Source: Henckelia pumila
Taxonomy: Eukaryota > Streptophyta > Magnoliopsida > Lamiales > Gesneriaceae
Reading direction: 5' to 3'
Assembly (NCBI RefSeq): GCF_033568475.1
Contig: NC_133121.1
Location: forward strand, 132,030,375-132,094,374
DNA: 64,000 nt
Below the pieces are notes generated by a model. That model worked only from the letters and a program-made list of their open reading frames with translations, was not told the DNA's origin and ran no database searches. The position numbers and the translations under genes were made by a program. This document shows positions 24,258-36,740 of the stretch, piece by piece (position 1 is the stretch's first letter; each line of letters begins with the position of its first letter).

Positions 24258-24839
24258 CAGTGTTTTTATAACCGGACCGGTGATCGAGCCGGAATACTTA
24301 AAAAAATGGTCCAACCGGTCGGATCGTTTTAACCGGACGGTCGAACCGAAAAATCGTTTATATAATTTAATATAATAAATAATATATTTTGGAATTTTAA
24401 AAACTCAAAAATTATATAAATAGACATAAAATATATATTTAACATAGTTTAAAAGCTAAATAAATATGTAAATATATTTAAAATATCAATTATATTTATA
24501 AATTATTTAAATAATAAATTATTTATTTTAAAAAAACCAATAATTATTAAAAAAAATTAAATGAAGTAGAAATTTCAAATAATAATGTATTTATATATAA
24601 AAATATTAAATCTAAGGTTTAAAAATAAAAAAAATTTAAATTTTCAAAATAAAAAAATTCGAAAACTGGTCCAACCGGTTTAACCGGTTGAACCGGTTTT
24701 CGGTTCTTGATCGGTTTTGACCGGTTCTGACCGGTTGGACCATTTTTCCGATTTTTGGGGTAGGACCGGACCGGTCCGGCTACCGGTTCCCGATAGAACC
24801 GGTCAAACCGGCCGGTCCGATCCGGTTTCAAAAAAACTG
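24258..24839 (+). mobile_element. hAT-type MITE with perfect 8-bp TSD
   Basis: The element begins cagtgtttttataaccggacc, and the complement of its right end begins cagtttttttgaaaccggat. It is flanked by gttcatcg on both sides (24250-24257 and 24840-24847), the 8-bp duplication typical of hAT elements. The arms are full of ccggtt and aaccgg words that can fold on themselves, and the centre is AT-rich. It has no coding capacity; the 96-residue minus frame at 24619-24909 is a by-product of the repeats. A diverged relative lies at 14841. Confidence 0.9.
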
Positions 24840-24847
24840 GTTCATCG

Positions 24848-25324
24848 TAAAGAATGAGTAAAATACCAGGAGGTCGGGCTAATAGCTCGGGACCAGACAG
24901 AGAATTCATCTCAGAAGGATGTGTGAGGGAGGAAAGACCAAGTCATAAGCATATAGTTAACATCTATTTTGCAGGAGCACGATTCCCACATTGCCATGAC
25001 TCCGGGTATCCCGATCTGGTCATTCATAATAGGCGGATGTGACTAGTCTTAATACCCACGACCCAGATCGTGGTCACTGCCCGAAATTGCGGAGTTGCTC
25101 TCTTACTCCAAAGTCTATAAATATCTTGCCACATGTATTAGTAAAGGTAGGTTCATCTAAATACTAAAAGCACTATACTTGTTTTCCTTTAAAGTCCACT
25201 CTATTTTTTGAGTCTGACTTACGCATCGGAGTGGCCCCGCCGAAAAACCTTTCGGCGCCCCACTAACGTGCTTTCTGCTGCATTTCCCTTGTGTGCAGAT
25301 CATCTTTACTCAGGAAGAAAACGT
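24848..25324 (+). mobile_element. LTR-like fragment with TATA box and 3' hairpin, split by the copia element
   Basis: A TATA-like tctataaatatc at about 25116 is followed by acttacgcatcggagtggcc (about 25220) and a hairpin gccgaaa-aacc-tttcggc (25239-25256). This order is common in the R/U5 part of plant LTRs. The sequence stops at the copia target site (aacgt, 25320-25324) and continues after 34592. Its own outer ends were not found. Confidence 0.5.
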
Positions 25325-27210
25325 TGAAAGAGTGGGTGCCCGGTTAGCCAACTTGTGGCTAAGGGCTTTTATGACTCTATGTAAAACAATCTTTTGTTTA
25401 ATATAATTTACACTTTTATAATTCATTGACTTTATCTTTCTTCATATTATTATATTATGATATAATATTGTTGTTTTTATAAAGACCTTGAATATACTAT
25501 AGTGTATGTAAGATGTGATAGTACATGGGGATGGCTATCATGAAACACATCTTATAGTCACTGTATATTCTAAACTGTTCCTAGTCAATTGAGCCGTCCG
25601 CAAATAAGGATAAGGATCGCTTGAGATTGAGACTAGCATTTGCGATGCCGAGTACCACGTTTCATTGTTATGGAACATAGAGATGTTCAAAGCATGCAAA
25701 TGGATATTCATATGATGAATGATCGAACTACCCTATCCGGACTTTCCAAGTGGTTATCATTTATCGAGTGGATAAAGTCCGCGGTTTTGGTTGTACACCA
25801 TTAGTCCTTATTACTTGAAACATCATTGAGACTCTATATGCTAGTACTGTACTTTGACTCAATTACCGACTCTATTGGGGTCATCAGGTGTCGGGATTGG
25901 GTACAGTTACGACACATATAGGAGTCGATGCTTTGTTGTCAAGGATTCACCACATACTTGCGAGTGTGGATATCCTATGCGATCTGAGGAGATATTAGTG
26001 TGACGAATCTCTGGCCACAGTACATGATGTGTTTTAGGTTAATGGGTTTTCCTAGTAACACATGCGATGTCACTAATTGATCTCCAAGATTTTATGCATA
26101 GTTATCGAATCTAGAACGACTCTCGATGCACCAATAGTTGTTGATTCGATCGGGATATATGGATGAAGAGACCGTACTGTACGCTAACCAAAATCTACTG
26201 GTTCTTGCAGGCACTATCAGTAATACCTAGGGAATCATGGGGCGATGTTGCTAGGCGCTCTTACCATGATTCGATGGGTAAGTCGGAAATTGTTGTTTCG
26301 AGTCACAAGGAGTTGTGAGCCCACGGCTAGCTGTATTCCTGAACCATTGAGGGTTACACATGTAATGGATTACTAAAACCCCGTAGAGATAGTTAAATTT
26401 AAAGAGTTAAATTTAATGAAAGAGAAGTTGGACTTCTTAACTAAAGGGAGTGGGATTTCCTAAAATGACATAGGGATGGGCATTTTTGGAAATCACTGAA
26501 TTCAGATTCAGAAAAATTATCTTGACTCTAAAAGATGCAGAAATGGTTTCTGTGCACATTGGTGAAATCAGTTTATCAATCGGAGTCACGATAAATTTTA
26601 TATTAATTTCTATAACAACAGGCTTGGCTTGTTGGGCTTAAGTTATGGATTGTGGGCTTTAAGGAGTTAGAGTCCTGATACAATTATAACTAGAAATTAT
26701 CTATAAATAGAGGTGTTGGGTTCGAAAATTACACACATTGAATACTGCAATTTTCTAAATTCACTCTATATTATTCGAGAGGATTTTTCGAAAATTCCTC
26801 TGTCCCTTTTGAGAAAATTCGGACTGTGATTTTTTTTGAAAAATTACAATTCGAATTAACAGATCAAATCTGTTTATTCTCTACGTAAAACTTCTGATTG
26901 ATTTCTAATGCAATCAATTAGAGGGTTTTTGTTTTTCGTTCGTGAACCTAATTCCGGTGATTGATCGTGACGCCATCGGTTCCCGGGATTTACAAGAAGA
27001 GCAGATTAAATTTTGTTGGTGTCCATAATCTCGCTTCGAGATTTTAAGGTAAAAATTAAATTGTGAATATTTACTTTTACTTACACATATTTAATCGTAA
27101 AAGTTTTGATACCCTTGATATGGAATCGTTCCATATAATAAAATTAAAATTTTTAAACTTCCGCTGCACCGGATATCAATTCGAATTGATCTGAACACCA
27201 TTTTCCAATA
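25325..27210 (+). mobile_element. Copia 5' LTR
   Basis: It starts tgaaagagtgggtgcccgg and ends ttttccaata (ttttccaaca in the 3' copy). A TATA-like box (tctataaatagag, about 26700) is followed by a run of t/a-rich R/U5 sequence. It differs from the 3' LTR by scattered bases and a short indel near 26398-26412. It is non-coding. Confidence 0.93.
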
Positions 27211-27211
27211 G

Positions 27212-27223
27212 TGGTATCAGAGC
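27212..27223 (+). other. Copia primer-binding site
   Basis: tggtatcagagc, continued by cagg, is complementary to the 3' end of plant initiator tRNA-Met. It sits one base after the 5' LTR and would prime minus-strand DNA synthesis. Confidence 0.93.
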
Positions 27224-28864
27224 CAGGTTGCTCAGATCAAACGATTAAATAATCGATTGTACAAAATTTTTAAGCCTCGGTTTTTGAAACAAAACGAATT
27301 TTTAAAATTAAAATTTAATGGGCAAATCGGGCAACGATTGTCGCTGCCCAAGGGCAGCGATTGGATCGCTGCCCAAGGGCAGCAAGAGTCATTGCCCAAG
27401 GGGCAGCGACGGGCTGCCCTGCCCGGGATTGTCCCGGGCAGCCCGGAAAAATTAATTTTAATTTTTTAATTAAAATTTTAATTTTTGAAATTCTAGTTTT
27501 TGATCCGATCAAAAATTGTTTTTGATTGGTTCACGAGGCATCGGATCGAATTGTTCGAGTCCAAAAATTTTAAAATTGATTTTTGGATAAATTTGAATTT
27601 TTGGAAAATTTATAAATTTTATCCGTTAAATTAAATTTTATAAAATTAATTATTTTGGTACAATTGATGATAAGATATAATCTTATGGATGGATAAGATA
27701 AAATATGATTTTATCTTTTAAATTATGATGTCTTTGCATGTTTATCCAATTATTTAATTATTGAATTAATTATTGAATAAAAGATGATCGATTGCCATGA
27801 CCAATATTTTAGGTGTATGTTAGGTAATTTACATTTGTCTTATTGTTGTTGGATTTTATTAATGAGCTTGGTTTATAGCCCAATATGATTGTCATATGTA
27901 ATAAAAAGTGGGCCTGGTTTATGGCATGTTCCCACCCCTAAAAATGTATCACATATTTGTCATCGAAATTTATTGTAAATTTATTAGACTTAGTGGGAGA
28001 CAAATATTTGAAGACAAGGTGGGCCCAGCAGACAATGAAGACCGAAGAAATGTAAATTGGAAGGTCAATGTAATAGGATTGCATTGCATACTTGCATATC
28101 ACCTAGGATTGGACTTAGACTCGTGATTGACAACCACGGATCGATTAGTTAATGGGATCGATCATCCTTAAATAATATATGATATTATTGATGTATGCAT
28201 GTTTAGACTAAATTGTATGAATCCCGCAAGCATACATAAATTGCATGATGAGACAAATTTTCAAAATAAAATCCCTCATTTTAAATATGATTTAAAATTG
28301 ATATCAAGATAAACAAAGGGAATTTAAATATTGTTTAAATGTTCCTACCTTCCATCAACGATCAATGTATGAGATGCTACCCGCGGATACGGTCCGGCTC
28401 ATATTATTGGGTGGGCCCGTTCGTCGAAAAGCTGTACATTGGATCGACACATGTTGTAAGTTGGGTGGAACTCCCATGGGATTGGCTCACATTATTGGGG
28501 ATCCACATGGCGACCGTCCATCACAACTTAATATTGATGGGTCATCTTGACATGTCACAATAAACGGCGTCATATTATTGGGCTCTTATTGGACATGAGG
28601 TAAAAACATAGGGGTTGTTTTGGAAGCAATTGGGCTCTACCTTTTGAAAATTATGGTTGACTGATATTATTCGGGACTATAGTTTGTCAATTGAACTCCA
28701 TGTTCCCACTAAAGAAAATTTTTCTCGTTTCACTAGAGGGTAGTGAAATCGTCAAAATAGTGGGAGTGTAATTCATAAAATAAAATTCGCCATATTTTAT
28801 GTCTTAGTAAATTAATTAAAAAATCACTGATTATTGTCTGTTTTCTTTTCAGTATTATATTACA
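27224..28864 (+). other. Copia leader with GC-rich palindromes, no gene
   Basis: The 1.6-kb leader between PBS and gag has no convincing open frame. At 27341-27440 it carries strong dyads: tcgctgccc-aa-gggcagcga (27341-27360), a second gctgccc-aa-gggcagc about 25 nt later, and gcccggga-ttg-tcccgggc at 27421-27439. Around 28400-28580 the phrase attattgggg/ctc recurs several times. The dyads are placed where retroelement packaging or dimerisation signals lie; that role is inference. Confidence 0.6.
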
Positions 28865-31800
28865 ATGAATCCACGCAATCCACTGTTTTCAATTTTCGAA
28901 CAAAACAAATTGACTGGCGCAAACTATACGGAATGGTTCCGTAAGTTGAAAATTATTCTTACTTCGGAAAAAGCTTTCTACGTGTTAGAGAAGCCGCCTC
29001 CGAAGGAAGCCCCGGCTAATACAAGTGCGGAAGAATTGGCCAAACTTGATCTATGGTGGGACCATGACATCAAGGCCAAATGCTACATGCAGGCTTCGAT
29101 GTCTGATGAACTTCAAAGGAGGTTCGAGGATGCCGTGAATGCTGCTGACATTCACAAGAACCTCAAGAAACTCTTTGGAGCTCAGTCAAGGTCGGAGAGG
29201 TATGCCACCGTCAGAGAGCTCATGACGAGCCGCATGCGAGATGAGACTTCGGTCCGTGAGCATGGGGTGCGCATGATTGGGCTCATTGAAAAGTTGGTAA
29301 CACTCAACTTGACTTTGGAGCATGAACTTAGCGCGGACTTGTTGCTTCTATCACTTCCTTCATCGTTTGACGGTTTTGTGATGAACTTCAATATGAACAA
29401 GATAGAGGCCACCCTTGAAGAGATGGTTAATATGCTTGTCACATATGAAGCCACACTAAATAAGGATAAACCGGTGCTCTTGGTTGGCTCCTCTTCTAAC
29501 TCTAAGAAAGGACCAAGTGAAAAGGGTAAGAAACGTTCTGCCCCGCCCAAGAAGAATGTACCAAATAAGAAGGGAAAGGCCAAGGTTTCGAATGGGAATA
29601 AAGATGAAAACGTTTGCCATTACTGCAAGAAACCCGGTCATTGGAAACGTAACTGCAAGGAATACCTCGAACAGTTGCGAACTGCAAAGGGTATGTTTTA
29701 CATTAAAATAAATGTTTCGCTTAATACTTCTTCTTGGGTATTGGATACCGGATGTGGATCTCACATTTGCAATGATTTGCAGGTGATAACAAGAAGTCGT
29801 AAGCTAAGGATGGGTGAGACCCAGCTAAGGCTCGGGAATGGTTCTAGAGTCGAAGCCAAAGCTACAGGAGACATTTATTTAGTTTTGCAGAACAATTTTA
29901 AGTTATTTTTGAAAGATGTTTTATATGTTCCGGATTTGGTCAAAAACATTATATCTATTTCTATGTTTGATAGAGATGGTTTTTTCTTGCAATTTTGTGA
30001 ATGAGATTTGCAATATTTACAAGAATGAATGTTTGATTGAAAATGGACAACTAGAAAATGATCTATATAGCTTAAAATTAAAAGACGTTCCAAATAATTA
30101 TATTGATAAACCGGTAAAAACAAATAAGAGGAAAAACCGATAGTCAAAACCCGGCAAACCTTTGGCATGCTAGGCTAGGTCATATTTCCTCAAGGAGGAT
30201 GAACAAGCTAGTGGGAGAGGGCATGTTTGATATGTCTGATATTATCTCTACCTACTTGTGAGTCCTGCCTAAAGGGAAAAATGACTAAATTTTCTTTCAA
30301 AGGAAAACCTGAGCGTAGTCAAAATCTGTTGGATTTGATCCATACAGATGTTTGCGGTCCATTTAAGATTGGTACTAAATGTGGAAACACCTACTTCATT
30401 ACCTTTACTGATGATTATTCTAGGTATGGGTATTTATATTTGATGAAATATAAGTCTGAAGCATTTGAAAGGTTCAAAGAATTCAAGGCTGAAGTAGAAA
30501 ACAAGCTAGGTAAAAGTATTAAAGCACTTCGATCGGATCGAGGTGGAGAATACTTAAGTACCGAGTTTTTGGACTATCTAAAAGAGAATGTGATTCTCTC
30601 TCAGTGGACTCCTCCTATAACACCTCAGCTGAATGGTGTTTCGGAGCGTCGCAATCGAACCTTGTTGGACATGGTTCGATCCATGATGAGTTTCACTGAG
30701 CTCCCACCTTCGTTTTGGGGCTACGCACTTGAAACGACGGTATTGTTGTTGAACAACGTCCACACTAAAGCAGTAGACAAAACACCATACGAGTTATGGA
30801 ATGGCAAAGCTCCTAAGTATTCGTACTTGAGGATTTGGGGATGTCCTGCTTACGTGAAGCAGACAGTGGGAGATAAGTTGGATAATCGATCCACCTTATG
30901 TTATTTTGTAGGGTATCCGAAGAATTCAATCGGATATTATTTCTATCATCCTACTGAAACAAAAGTGTTTGTTTCAAGGAATGTCACCTTCTTGGAGAAG
31001 GAGTTCTTATTGGATAAGAAAGGCAAGATAATGGAACTCGAAGAAATTCGAGAAGAACCCGAGATACAAAATAACGATCCTACACCTCAAGCATCATCAC
31101 AAGACACGCCTATTGCTAGAAGATCCGAGAGGACTTCTAGGCCTCCTATTAGATATGGTCTTCTTCTTGAAGGGCTTGAAGCTATGCAGTCGGAAATAGA
31201 CTCGATGCATACTAACCAAGTTTGGTCTTTAGTAGATCCTCCCGATGGAATTGTTCCAATTGGGTGTAAATAGATCTACAAGAGAAAACTTGGGCCTGAC
31301 GAAAAGGTATTGACCTACAAGGCACGATTGGTGGCAAAATGTTATACTCAAAGACAAAGAGTTGACTATGATGAAACTTTTTCACCAGTCGCAATGTTCA
31401 AGTCCATAAGAATCCTTATTGCCATAGCAGCTTGGTATGACTATGAGATATGACAAATGGATGTAAAGACTGCATTTCTTAATGGAAACATTAAGGAAGA
31501 TATCTATATGATGCAGCCTGAGGGATACACATCCATGGGAAGCGAGCATAAGGTATGCAAGCTTCAGAGATCAATCTATGGTCTCAAACATGCATCAAGA
31601 AGTTGGAACCAGAAATTTGATGAAACAATAAAGGATTTTGATTTCATCAAGAACCCGGAGGAACCATGCGTGTACAAGAAAGTAGTTAAGAATGCGGTAA
31701 CGTTCTTAGTACTTTATGTTGATGACATCCTACTCATGAGGAATGATGTAGGGATGTTGCAGTCAACAAAGATATGGTTATCAGATAGATTCTCGATGAA

Positions 31801-32701
31801 GGATCTAGGTGAGGCATCCTATATTCTAGGAATTCAGATCTATAGAGATAGATCTAAGAGAATGATAGGACTCACTCAATCAACCTATATCGACATCATA
31901 TTGAAAAGGTTTTCAATGGATGGGTTCAAGAGAGGACATCTACCTATGTGCCATGGAGTTTTTCTATCCAAGTCTATGTGTCCCAAGACTGACGAAGAGA
32001 TAGAGAAGATGACACACGTGCCATATGCGTCAGCCATATGTAGTATCATGTATGGGATGATATCTACCAGACCGGATGTGGCCTATGCTCTGAGCGTCAC
32101 GAGCAGATATCAAGCCAATCCCGGTCAAATGCATTGGAAAGCCGTGAAGGATATTCTTAAGTACTTGCGAAGGACTAAGAATTTATTCATGGTTTATGGA
32201 GGGAGAGAATTGAAGTTGGAAGGCTAAACCGACTCTAGCTTCCAATGTGACGTGGATGACTCGAAATCAACCTCTGGATTTGTATTCGTGCTCAATGGCG
32301 GTGCTGTCTCTTGGAAAAGTTCCAAGCAGGAAACCACAGCGGATTCCACTACTAAGGCAGAATACATTGCAGCATCAGCTGCTGCTAAAGAGGCGGTTTG
32401 GATAAGGAAATTCATCCAAGAGTTGGGTGTAATTCCTAAAGTTGTTGGTCCAGTCCAGGTGTACTGTGACAACACGGGTGCCGTTGCTCAGGCAAAGGAA
32501 CCAAGGTCTCATCAGAAGTCCAAACACGTACTGAGGAAATACCACATCATCTGGGAGATCGTGGAAAGAGGAGACATTACTGACGAGAGAGTGGCCTCTA
32601 CAGACAATATCGCTGATCCGCTTACTAAGCCATTGCCAGGACCATTGTTTGACAAACATCGCGAAGCAATGGGATTACGTAGTATGACTAGTTGGCTTTA
32701 G
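28865..32701 (+). pseudogene. Copia gag-pol polyprotein, three stops and three frameshifts
   Basis: It starts at ATG 28865. Gag (UBN2-like) occupies residues 1-240, a CCHC knuckle C-H-Y-C-K-K-P-G-H is at residue 251, and the protease D-T-G is at residues 294-296. The integrase has L-W-H-A-R-L-G-H (30160), C-E-S-C (30257), the first D in H-T-D-V-C-G-P, then S-D-R-G-G-E-Y, and E in V-S-E-R-R-N. Reverse transcriptase has Y-V-D-D at 31714. RNase H has S-T-T-K-A-E-Y and ends A-D-P-L-T-K-P-L. Breaks are three single-base shifts near 29995, 30140 and 30242, which together restore frame, plus stops TAG 31271, TGA 31451 and TAA 32225. The first two stops fall where the family has tryptophan. It cannot make a full polyprotein. 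Confidence 0.93.
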
Positions 32702-32715
32702 GGCAAGTGGGAGAT

Positions 32716-34587
32716 TGAAAGAGTGGGTGCCCGGTTAGCCAACTTGTGGCTAAGGGCTTTTATGACTCTATGTAAAACAATCTTTTGTTTAATATAATTT
32801 ACACTTTTATAATGGCATTGACTTTATCTTTCTTCATATTGTTATATTATGATATACTATTGTTGTTTTGATAAAGACCTTGAATATACTATAGTGTATG
32901 TAAGATGTGGTAGTACATGGGGATGACTATCATGAAACACATCTTATAGTCACTGTATATTCTAAACTGTTCCTAGTCAATTGAGCCGTCCGCAAATAAG
33001 GATAAGGATCGCTTGAGATTGAGACTAGCATTTGCGATGCCGAGTACCACGTTTCATTGGTATGGAACATAGAGATGTTCAAAGCATGCAAATGGATATT
33101 CATATGATGAATGATCGAACTACCCTATCCGGACTTTCCAAGTGGTTATCATTTATCGAGTGGATAAAGTTCGCGGTTTTGGTTGTACACCATTAGTTCT
33201 TATTACTTGAAACATCATTGAGACTCTATATGCTAGTACTGTACTTTGATTCGTTTACCGACTCTATTGGGGTCATCAGGTGTCGGGATTGGGTACAATT
33301 ACGACACATATAGGAGTCGATGCTTTGTTGTCAAGGATTCACCACATACTTGCGAGTGTGGATATCCTATGCGATCTGAGGAGATATTAGTGTGACAAAT
33401 CTCTGGCCACAGTACATGATGTGTTTTAGGTTAATGAGTTTTCCTAATAACACATGCGATGTCACTAATTGATCTCCAAGATGTTATGCATAGTTATCGA
33501 ATCTAGAACGACTCTCGATGCACCAATGGTTGTTGATTCGATCGGGATATATGGATGAAGAGACCGTACTGTACGCTAACCAAAATCTACTGGTTCTTGC
33601 AGACACTCTCAGTAATACCTAGGGAATCATGGGGCGATGTTACTAGGCGCTCTTACCATGATTCGATGGGTAAGTCGGAAATTGTTGTTCCGAGTCACAA
33701 GGAGTTGTGAGCCCACGGCTAGCTGTATTCCTGAACCATTGAGGGTTACACAAGTAATTGATTACTAAAACCCCGTAGAGATAGTTAAATTTAATAAAAG
33801 AAAAGTTGTACTTCTTAACTAAAGAGAGTGTGATTTCCTAAAATGACATAGGGATGGACATTTTTGGAAATCACTGAATTCGGATTCAGAAAAATTATCT
33901 TGACTCTAAAAGATGCAGAAATGGTTTCTGTGCACATTGGTGAAATCAGTTTATCAATCGGAGTCACGATGAATTTTATATTAATTTCTATAACAACAGG
34001 TTTGGCTTGTTGGGCTTAAGTTATGGATTGTGGGCTTTAAGGAGTTAGAGTCCTGATACAATTATAATTAGAAATTATCTATAAATAGAGGTGTTGGGTT
34101 CGAAAATTACACACATTGAATACTGCAATTTTTGAAATTCACTCTATATTATTCAAGAGGATTTTTCGAAAATTCCTCTGTCCCTTTTGAGAAAATTCGG
34201 ACTGTGATTTTTGTGAAAAATTATAATTCGAATTAACAGATCAAATTTGTTTATTCTCTACGTAAAACTTCTGATTGATTTCTAGTGCAATCAATCAGAG
34301 GGTTTCTGTTTTTCGTTCGTGGACCTAATTTCGGTGATTGATCGTGACGCCATCGGTTCCCGGGATTTCCAAGAAGAGCAGATTAAATTCTGTTGGTGTC
34401 CATAATCTTGCTTTGAGATTTTAAGGTAAAAATTAAATTGTGAATATTTATTTTTACTTACACATATTTAATCGTAAAAGTTTTGATACCCTTGATATGG
34501 AATCAATCCATATAATAAAATTAAAATTTTTAAACTTCCGCTGCACCGGGTATCAATTCGAATTGATCTGAACACCGTTTTCCAACA
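32716..34587 (+). mobile_element. Copia 3' LTR
   Basis: It begins tgaaagagtgggtgcccgg right after the polypurine tract (32701-32714) and ends ttttccaaca. It is followed by the TSD aacgt. It is almost the same as the 5' copy. Confidence 0.94.
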
Positions 34588-35029
34588 AACGTTACTCACC
34601 ATCATTACCAGCCCGGATCACTCGTCAGACCCACCTTGCTATCCTGATAACCCGGGCATCCGGTTTTGCACAACATCATCATATAATATTTATGTAATTA
34701 TCACATATATATTTGCTCACTTCATTTGAGACGGATTTACTTTTATTTTGAAGGGCGTCCAAGCACTGTTTTTTATTCGTTCACGTCTCTGACGTGGGCG
34801 TCGAAGGGGCTACGCCAGGACATCCTCTTAGCCCCCTTTCACACTCTTTGCTTGATTTCGGATTCACATCCGAACTTAAAATTTTGGACTTAGGTTGAAC
34901 CCAAAACTTTGATTGGACCCTCAAATTTTAGTAAATATCAACGATCATTCAAAAAAACAAATTATAATTAAAATCTCTTTAGCATAAATGTATATGTATA
35001 CAACATATATATATATATATATATATATT
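34588..35029 (+). other. Continuation of the split LTR fragment, then non-coding DNA
   Basis: After the copia TSD the interrupted sequence resumes (tactcaccatcattaccagc) and reaches ggttttgcacaaca at about 34671, which looks like an LTR end. A second LTR-like phrase, gacgtgggcgtcgaaggggc, lies at 34791-34810. A (ta)n tract at about 35004-35027 abuts the LINE remnant. No gene. Confidence 0.45.
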
Positions 35030-35253
35030 GTGGGAAACTTGCAAACTTTATTAATGAGAATCACAAGTTACAAGTTGATCCAACCACAAAGAAAAATTCC
35101 CAAACACCCACAAAAAAGTTATTGGCGAACAAATAGCAAATTTCGCTAAAAAATAGATTACTACATTAGCCGTCCTTTTAGAATGGAAAAAAGAGATACG
35201 GTTGAAACTAGAGCAAAGAGACTCTATTTCTAAAGCACACAATCCAGCGTACC

Positions 35254-36740
35254 TGTAGTGACCCTGGATGGAATCACCTACTAACTGAAAACTAATAACA
35301 TGCATTAAACTTAATATAGAAAAATACTTAACAGAGTAAAACATGCGGAAACATAATCCATAATTTACATATCAGCTTAGTAAAACAAATCCAAGCTTAA
35401 TACTGTAATGATACAACCATATCGAAAAACTTAAAAATAAACATTATACAGCTATATCGAATTCTGCTGTATAATTAACTCCTCAAGGCTCCTGCTCCCT
35501 AGTCTTGCCCCGAACTACCAGCTCCGTCCATCCTGCAACCTGCCCCGTGGAATAGGGTGTCCAAGATAACAACTAGGACGTGAGCGCTAACGCCCAGTAC
35601 ATAAACATGAGTACACATATATATATGATGCATGCAACATGATGACTAGTAAAGGGTCATCTGAAAAGTCATGCTTAGTATTGGCGCCACATGAGTGCTG
35701 CCACCGCACGGATCAACATCTGGGTGCAATCACACTCGTCTAGTACACCAGAGTAGTCAAACATACATGTCCTCGCCCTCGCGGTACTCTCAGTGACAGA
35801 CTAACGAATATAGAGCTGAGTGGCTCTATAATCAGGTATAACAAGGTATAGGCTCAACGTGTATATGCACATGACATATGAATATGGAAAACGATAAATC
35901 ATATATCATGCCATATAATAATGCCAAATAAATGCAACACATAAATATGTATATTCGCTGGCAATCTCAGTCAATGTGTACGTACCTCTAGGCTAGTTCA
36001 AGTATATTAGGATCCTAGGTTCCAAGCCTATATTCAAAAGTTAACCGTATCACTACACAAGTTCTATAAGCCTTAACTAAGCTAATAAGTACTTCCAAAA
36101 CTTAAATAGATTCCCGGACCATACCTTCATCCGTAGTAATCCCTTTGGAGTCGCTAGTCCCGGATGACTATAACCACACCTTGGTTATTCCAGAGCTTCT
36201 ATTATAACCGTTAGGGCCCTTAAGTGTATATCTCACACTATATAACTGAAGAGAAAACTGGGAAATTCGTAATTAAAAATGAAATCAAACAAGCCCTATT
36301 TATAGGAAAATTTTCGGTTTGGACCCTCCGAACTGGAGTTCGGATCGTCCGATCCAACTCACTGCCTGCATGCGAGACACGTCGAGTTCGGACCGTCCGA
36401 TCGTCACTTCGGGCCGTTCGAAGTGTCCTAAATCCGACACTTGTCAAAATCCATGGCTGAGTAATCCTGCTTGCTTGGCACAGGAGAAGTTCGGGCCATC
36501 CGATCCTACTTCGGACCATCCGAACTTGCCTTAACTCCGAAGTCAACAAGATCACCTTCGGAGCCCCCGGTGGTTGAGTTTGGATTGTCCGAATTCCTCT
36601 TCGGACCGTCCGATCTGGCTCAAATATTGAAAGTTCAATTCTTAATTCTGAAGCCCGATTAAACCCCGGAATTGGTTAATTACTAACCCTTAATCATGTT
36701 TAACATATTATTATCTTAAAATAAATTTTGAATTACTACA
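35254..36740 (-). mobile_element. Solo LTR inside the LINE remnant, TSD gtacc/atacc
   Basis: Ends are tgtagtgaccctgg (35254) and attactaca (36740). The flanks gtacc (35249-35253) and atacc (36741-36745) differ by one base. Orientation is called minus because that strand has a TATA box, cctataaatagggc (36290-36305), downstream of the first end. It also has the phrase ccacggggcagg near the other end, as in other LTRs here, and the end ggtcactaca resembles their ends (gtcgtcaca, gtctcaca). The open frames at 36224-36662 are by-products of its repeats. Confidence 0.85.
36318..36615 (-). repeat. Four paired near-palindromes upstream of the LTR TATA box
   Basis: Copies of ttcggaccgtccgatc-like 16-mers start at 36318, 36339, 36387, 36408, 36490, 36510, 36579 and 36600. 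They form four pairs spaced 20-21 nt, each pair spanning 36-37 nt. Each 16-mer is nearly self-complementary. On the minus strand they lie between the LTR start and its TATA box, that is, in U3. Confidence 0.85.

Larger units (their letters stand above)
25325..34587 (+). mobile_element. Complete Ty1/copia retrotransposon, TSD aacgt
   Basis: Two LTRs of nearly 1.9 kb flank a 5.5-kb internal region with PBS, gag-protease-integrase-RT-RNase H in copia order, and a PPT (gggcaagtgggaga, 32701-32714). The 5-bp duplication aacgt is at 25320-25324 and 34588-34592. It inserted into an older LTR-like fragment. The near-identical LTRs suggest a fairly recent insertion, but the coding region is broken. 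Confidence 0.95.

Noticed and set aside
27211..27228. tRNA-like sequence
   Set aside because: It is only the primer-binding site complementary to a tRNA 3' end. There is no cloverleaf here or at the other PBS sites (564, 7640).
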